A stretch of DNA of 64,000 bases from Alloascoidea africana (taxonomy: Eukaryota; Ascomycota; Alloascoideomycetes; Alloascoideales; Alloascoideaceae). A program made the translations under genes and the position numbers. Shown here piece by piece: positions 61,180-64,000 of the stretch (positions are counted from its first letter, which is position 1; every line of letters begins with the position of its first letter). Location: positions 230,431 through 294,430 of the forward strand of contig JAKTTT010000025.1 in NCBI GenBank assembly GCA_030581615.1. The letters are read 5' to 3'. Under the pieces are notes generated by a model. That model was not told the origin of the DNA. It was given only the letters and a program-made list of their open reading frames with translations, and searched no databases.

Positions 61180-63683
61180 TGGAATTGCAATGCATGTCTA
61201 GTTTGAGTAATGACAGGCGTACATACTTTTGTTTTCAATTTTGAGATGTTGTTTGCTCATTATGATGAGTTGTTTTAATGCGTGTATATAGAGCATAAAT
61301 GATTCGTTTTTATATGAATTGCTTAAAAACGATAGCATCGTCCCCACGTTTACAAAGGATGAGGAAGAGAATAGAATGGTCCATGTTGGGCTGTACGGTT
61401 TCGGAAAGTGCAATCCAATACAGGTCAATTACACCAAATGGTAGATCGAATTTTCATCTGAAATGAAAGAATGTAAAATTGCAAATCCTCCGAATCTCAT
61501 CGGGGATCTGAGCAAACCTTTGTTTTTTTTGAAGTGATCAACCGATAAAACTGGGTTGATTTCATACAATCAATGCGTTTTATGACTTCTCTTTCAATTG
61601 TATATCTGTTTTTCAGCTGAAAAGATCAAAAAGCAGGTGCTGATTTATCCGCGCCAATTACTTGGATAATACTTCTACAAAGCATTGGGTCGAGGACTGG
61701 CTGAACATAGAGAGAAACCAAAGATGTTGCCATCCTAATAGTGACAAATTTAGATTGAAGTACCACCTCTTCTCTCAGTTGAGTTAGTAATGGATCATTT
61801 TGAACCAGATGACCGCTATCACCCACTTTCTACATTTTTTCATAGCACCTTGGTTTGTTCCTCAAGTACCTTACTAATTCATTTCAAACAACTGATATTA
61901 TTGACAGTAAGACAATAAACTAGACATTAAAGCTTTTCGGAGCTATTTATCCCGAAGAAACCAAAAACTCCTTTCTACAAAACCTTTTCCTACTATAGTT
62001 CATGTCCTCTTCTTGTTTCTGGGGATATAGCTTGCCGTTGCAACGCGTACTAGTTTGGTTATATCCAATCATCAATGAATAAGTCAGAGATCTTGCTCCT
62101 AGAGGAAACATGAAAGCTACACGTGTTTCACGCTCTCCCTAGTCTTCAACACGCTCTTTGTTATAGTTGTGGGTATCAGGACTAGACTTGTAAATGTTTT
62201 GACCACACGATAAGGGCTAGAACTCTAAACCAAGAGTGATCTCTTGGCTCGCTTTTTGTTCAGAATTTGAGGAGGAAAAGAAAAGTGTGCCAAGTTTTCA
62301 GAATTATTTTCTGTTTTAGCTTTCCATAATGTTGCCAAAGTATGCCATTAATTAATCGTCAAACGCTTTTCTTTTTTCAACGGTCTCATATTGCAAAACT
62401 TTACATGTTGGCTTGGTATGTAGACAATCCTTTACTCAGCCATCTTATGGATGAAAAGTTTTTGGATCATTATATCTATTTACCGAAATGAGTATCCACG
62501 ACAATATCCCAGCCTTGAGGATCTTGATGAGGCTCAAGAGTTCCAATAATTTGGTTATCGCATTAAAAAGAGATAACCGATCTCCGCGTTTACAGATTCT
62601 TTTAATGTCGCAGGTTTCAGAGCAGTTGACATGAGATTTTTTTGATGGCAGTGTGGCTCCTGCTCTGTCAAGTGTGAGGTGTAGAAGTGAAAGCGAGAAC
62701 AAACTTTACACAATTGTGTCCACGTATATTTGCCGTGCCATCACACTTGTCTTGTTGATGTGAAAGAGGCGAGGCATGGAAGAGGGAGTTGGATCAAAGT
62801 TTATCCTCATTAAGGTTGAGGGTAAGAAGGTATGGGAAAAGTTTGAGTTTTTAATGGAGATTGCATCTCCACCACAGAATTGAGATGAATTAACTCAAGA
62901 AGCTAAAGCATTTCGTCATTTTCACCATTACCAATCCTTATCTAAGAGAGCCCTACATTTAATCTCTATCTTCTTTCACAACTGTATTCTGTTCCTGTCT
63001 ATTGGTACCTTACTTTAATTATAACCATTTTTCTTTTTACCTCTTTCAGGTACAGTGCAAGACAGCTTTAGATATGCTTCTTTTTTCCCAATTCTATCTG
63101 TTTTTGGATAGGAAAGGCAGCTCTCCTGTAGTCGCGCAAGCATACTCGCAGGTTCCAAAAAAAATAGATGGGAGTGAAAAATTAATTGGCAGAGGTTTCA
63201 GTCCTCAAATGTACTGTACACTGTGAGAACATAACCAGACCTAATGGCGATCAAGTCCGAGGCCAAAAGATGCATCTGCAAAAGCTTCCTACATCCATAT
63301 TCAAGTCCAACACCTGAAGCTCTCGGACTGTCGAGAAACGAGGTTTTCGGAGACCGACACAACGGATAGAGAAGAGTTGGTACAAGCGTATAGAACACAA
63401 GTTTATCGTACGAGATAAGACGCAAACCGTATTTCTCCATGATGTGCCAGTAGAAAGCGAAACCAGCAGAGGCCAGAATCAGCTAGACCCAAGGCATATC
63501 TCATGATCCAGGAAAACAAGCATTTGACAATGGTAATTAGAAAGCTCCGGAGTAGGATATATTACGCCGGGCCCTGCAGAAAGCAAATGAATCTTGCAAA
63601 GTACAGAAAATTGTCAAGGCGTTTACGTTTGTCTACTAAGGCGAAATGCTAAGTGGAAGAAGATGAAGATATTCATGTTTAGG
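61180..63683. other. 2.5 kb gene-poor interval
   Basis: I found no gene, tRNA, long repeat or LTR. The longest ORFs are under 90 codons and have no motif. Sequence is AT-rich throughout, with slightly higher GC from 63230 on. Confidence 0.5.
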
Positions 63684-64000
63684 TTAGCCTGAGCCAACCC
63701 TTGGCACAGCTAGCTCGTGCTGGCAGGCCAGGGTTCCCACGCCTGTGTCAATGACGCCCTCCTCATGAAGCTTCCCGTGCTCTCTGTTCCCTCCCAGTGA
63801 GTCTACTGTCCGCTGTTCGCTGTCCGCTTTCTGCTGGATTCCTTCTCCCAGTGTCGCTCCAGGACGCATCAGTAGGCGGCTGGGGGCATCAACAGTAGAC
63901 TTTTCAAGCGAGATTAACTCGGTGAGCCCAGACTGGCTTTTGGTCCTTTCATTGTTAAACTGTGCCATTTTCTCAGCAAGCTCAATTCCCTGGTCAGGCT
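63684..64000 (-). CDS. Partial ORF at the right edge, C-terminal fragment, unknown
   Basis: A minus-strand frame is open from base 64000 down to a stop at 63684, encoding at least 105 residues; its start is outside the window. The visible part has a helical stretch (GIELAEKMAQFNNERTK) followed by SGLTELISLEKSTVDAPSRLL and a Gly-rich tail. I recognise no domain. It may be the C-terminal end of a real gene or a chance open frame in locally GC-rich sequence. An internal ATG lies at 63968. Confidence 0.3.
   Translation of the reverse strand, partial: PDQGIELAEKMAQFNNERTKSQSGLTELISLEKSTVDAPSRLLMRPGATLGEGIQQKADSEQRTVDSLGGNREHGKLHEEGVIDTGVGTLACQHELAVPRVGSG

Noticed and set aside
1-64000. Transposons, LTRs, CRISPR arrays, viral genes, further tRNAs
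   Set aside because: I looked for reverse transcriptase or transposase motifs, long repeats and B-box words on both strands and found only the single tRNA-Ser. Diverged solo LTRs could still be missed by eye.

Overview
The window looks like chromosomal DNA from a budding yeast (Saccharomycotina). About twenty protein genes are recognisable, most by alignment from memory to Saccharomyces cerevisiae proteins (Adh4, Ald4, Wsc, Mdm34, Iml2, Prm10, Egh1, Pfk26/Fbp26, tropomyosin, Hsl1, Nup60, Tfc3, Erg5, Pah1), plus one tRNA-Ser(AGA). CTG codons fall at conserved leucine positions in the aldehyde dehydrogenase, so CUG appears to encode leucine. The window is intron-rich for a budding yeast: 14 introns in 7 genes, mostly 51-77 nt, with GTAWGT-like donors and CTAAC/CTAAT branch sites 10-20 nt before the acceptor. 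I cannot name the genus.

Layout. 1-6443: an iron-type alcohol dehydrogenase (minus strand, cut by the left edge) and an aldehyde dehydrogenase (plus) diverge from a 3.8 kb gene-poor interval; together they could oxidise ethanol to acetate. 8184-17784: a WSC cell-wall sensor, the ERMES subunit Mdm34, a three-exon Iml2, tRNA-Ser, and a secreted prenylcysteine-oxidase-like flavoprotein. 18497-28702: a two-exon regulator-like protein divergent from a long Prm10/ThrE-family membrane protein, a DUF2408 protein and steryl-beta-glucosidase Egh1. 29817-42146, all minus: a Cep57/Ppc89-like coiled-coil protein, 6-phosphofructo-2-kinase/fructose-2,6-bisphosphatase, an unusually short tropomyosin, and the septin-associated kinase Hsl1. 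44376-53638: Nup60 and a seven-exon Tfc3 diverge from a 173 bp promoter, followed by Erg5. 54275-64000: a large DDT-type chromatin protein, the three-exon lipin Pah1, a long gene-poor stretch and a partial ORF at the right edge.

There is no operon-like organisation; this is an ordinary eukaryotic core-gene region. Shared regulatory words include a Rap1-like motif upstream of IML2, EGH1 and HSL1 (an identical 17-mer in the first two), paired Reb1-type sites between NUP60 and TFC3, CACGTG boxes and bZIP sites.

The most unusual items are: a duplicated AT-hook exon module inside Tfc3; four copies of a 44-residue motif in the DDT protein; a tropomyosin one actin-period shorter than known yeast forms; a lipin without the usual acidic tail; and a cluster of hairpins upstream of EGH1. 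No mobile element, CRISPR array or viral gene was seen.
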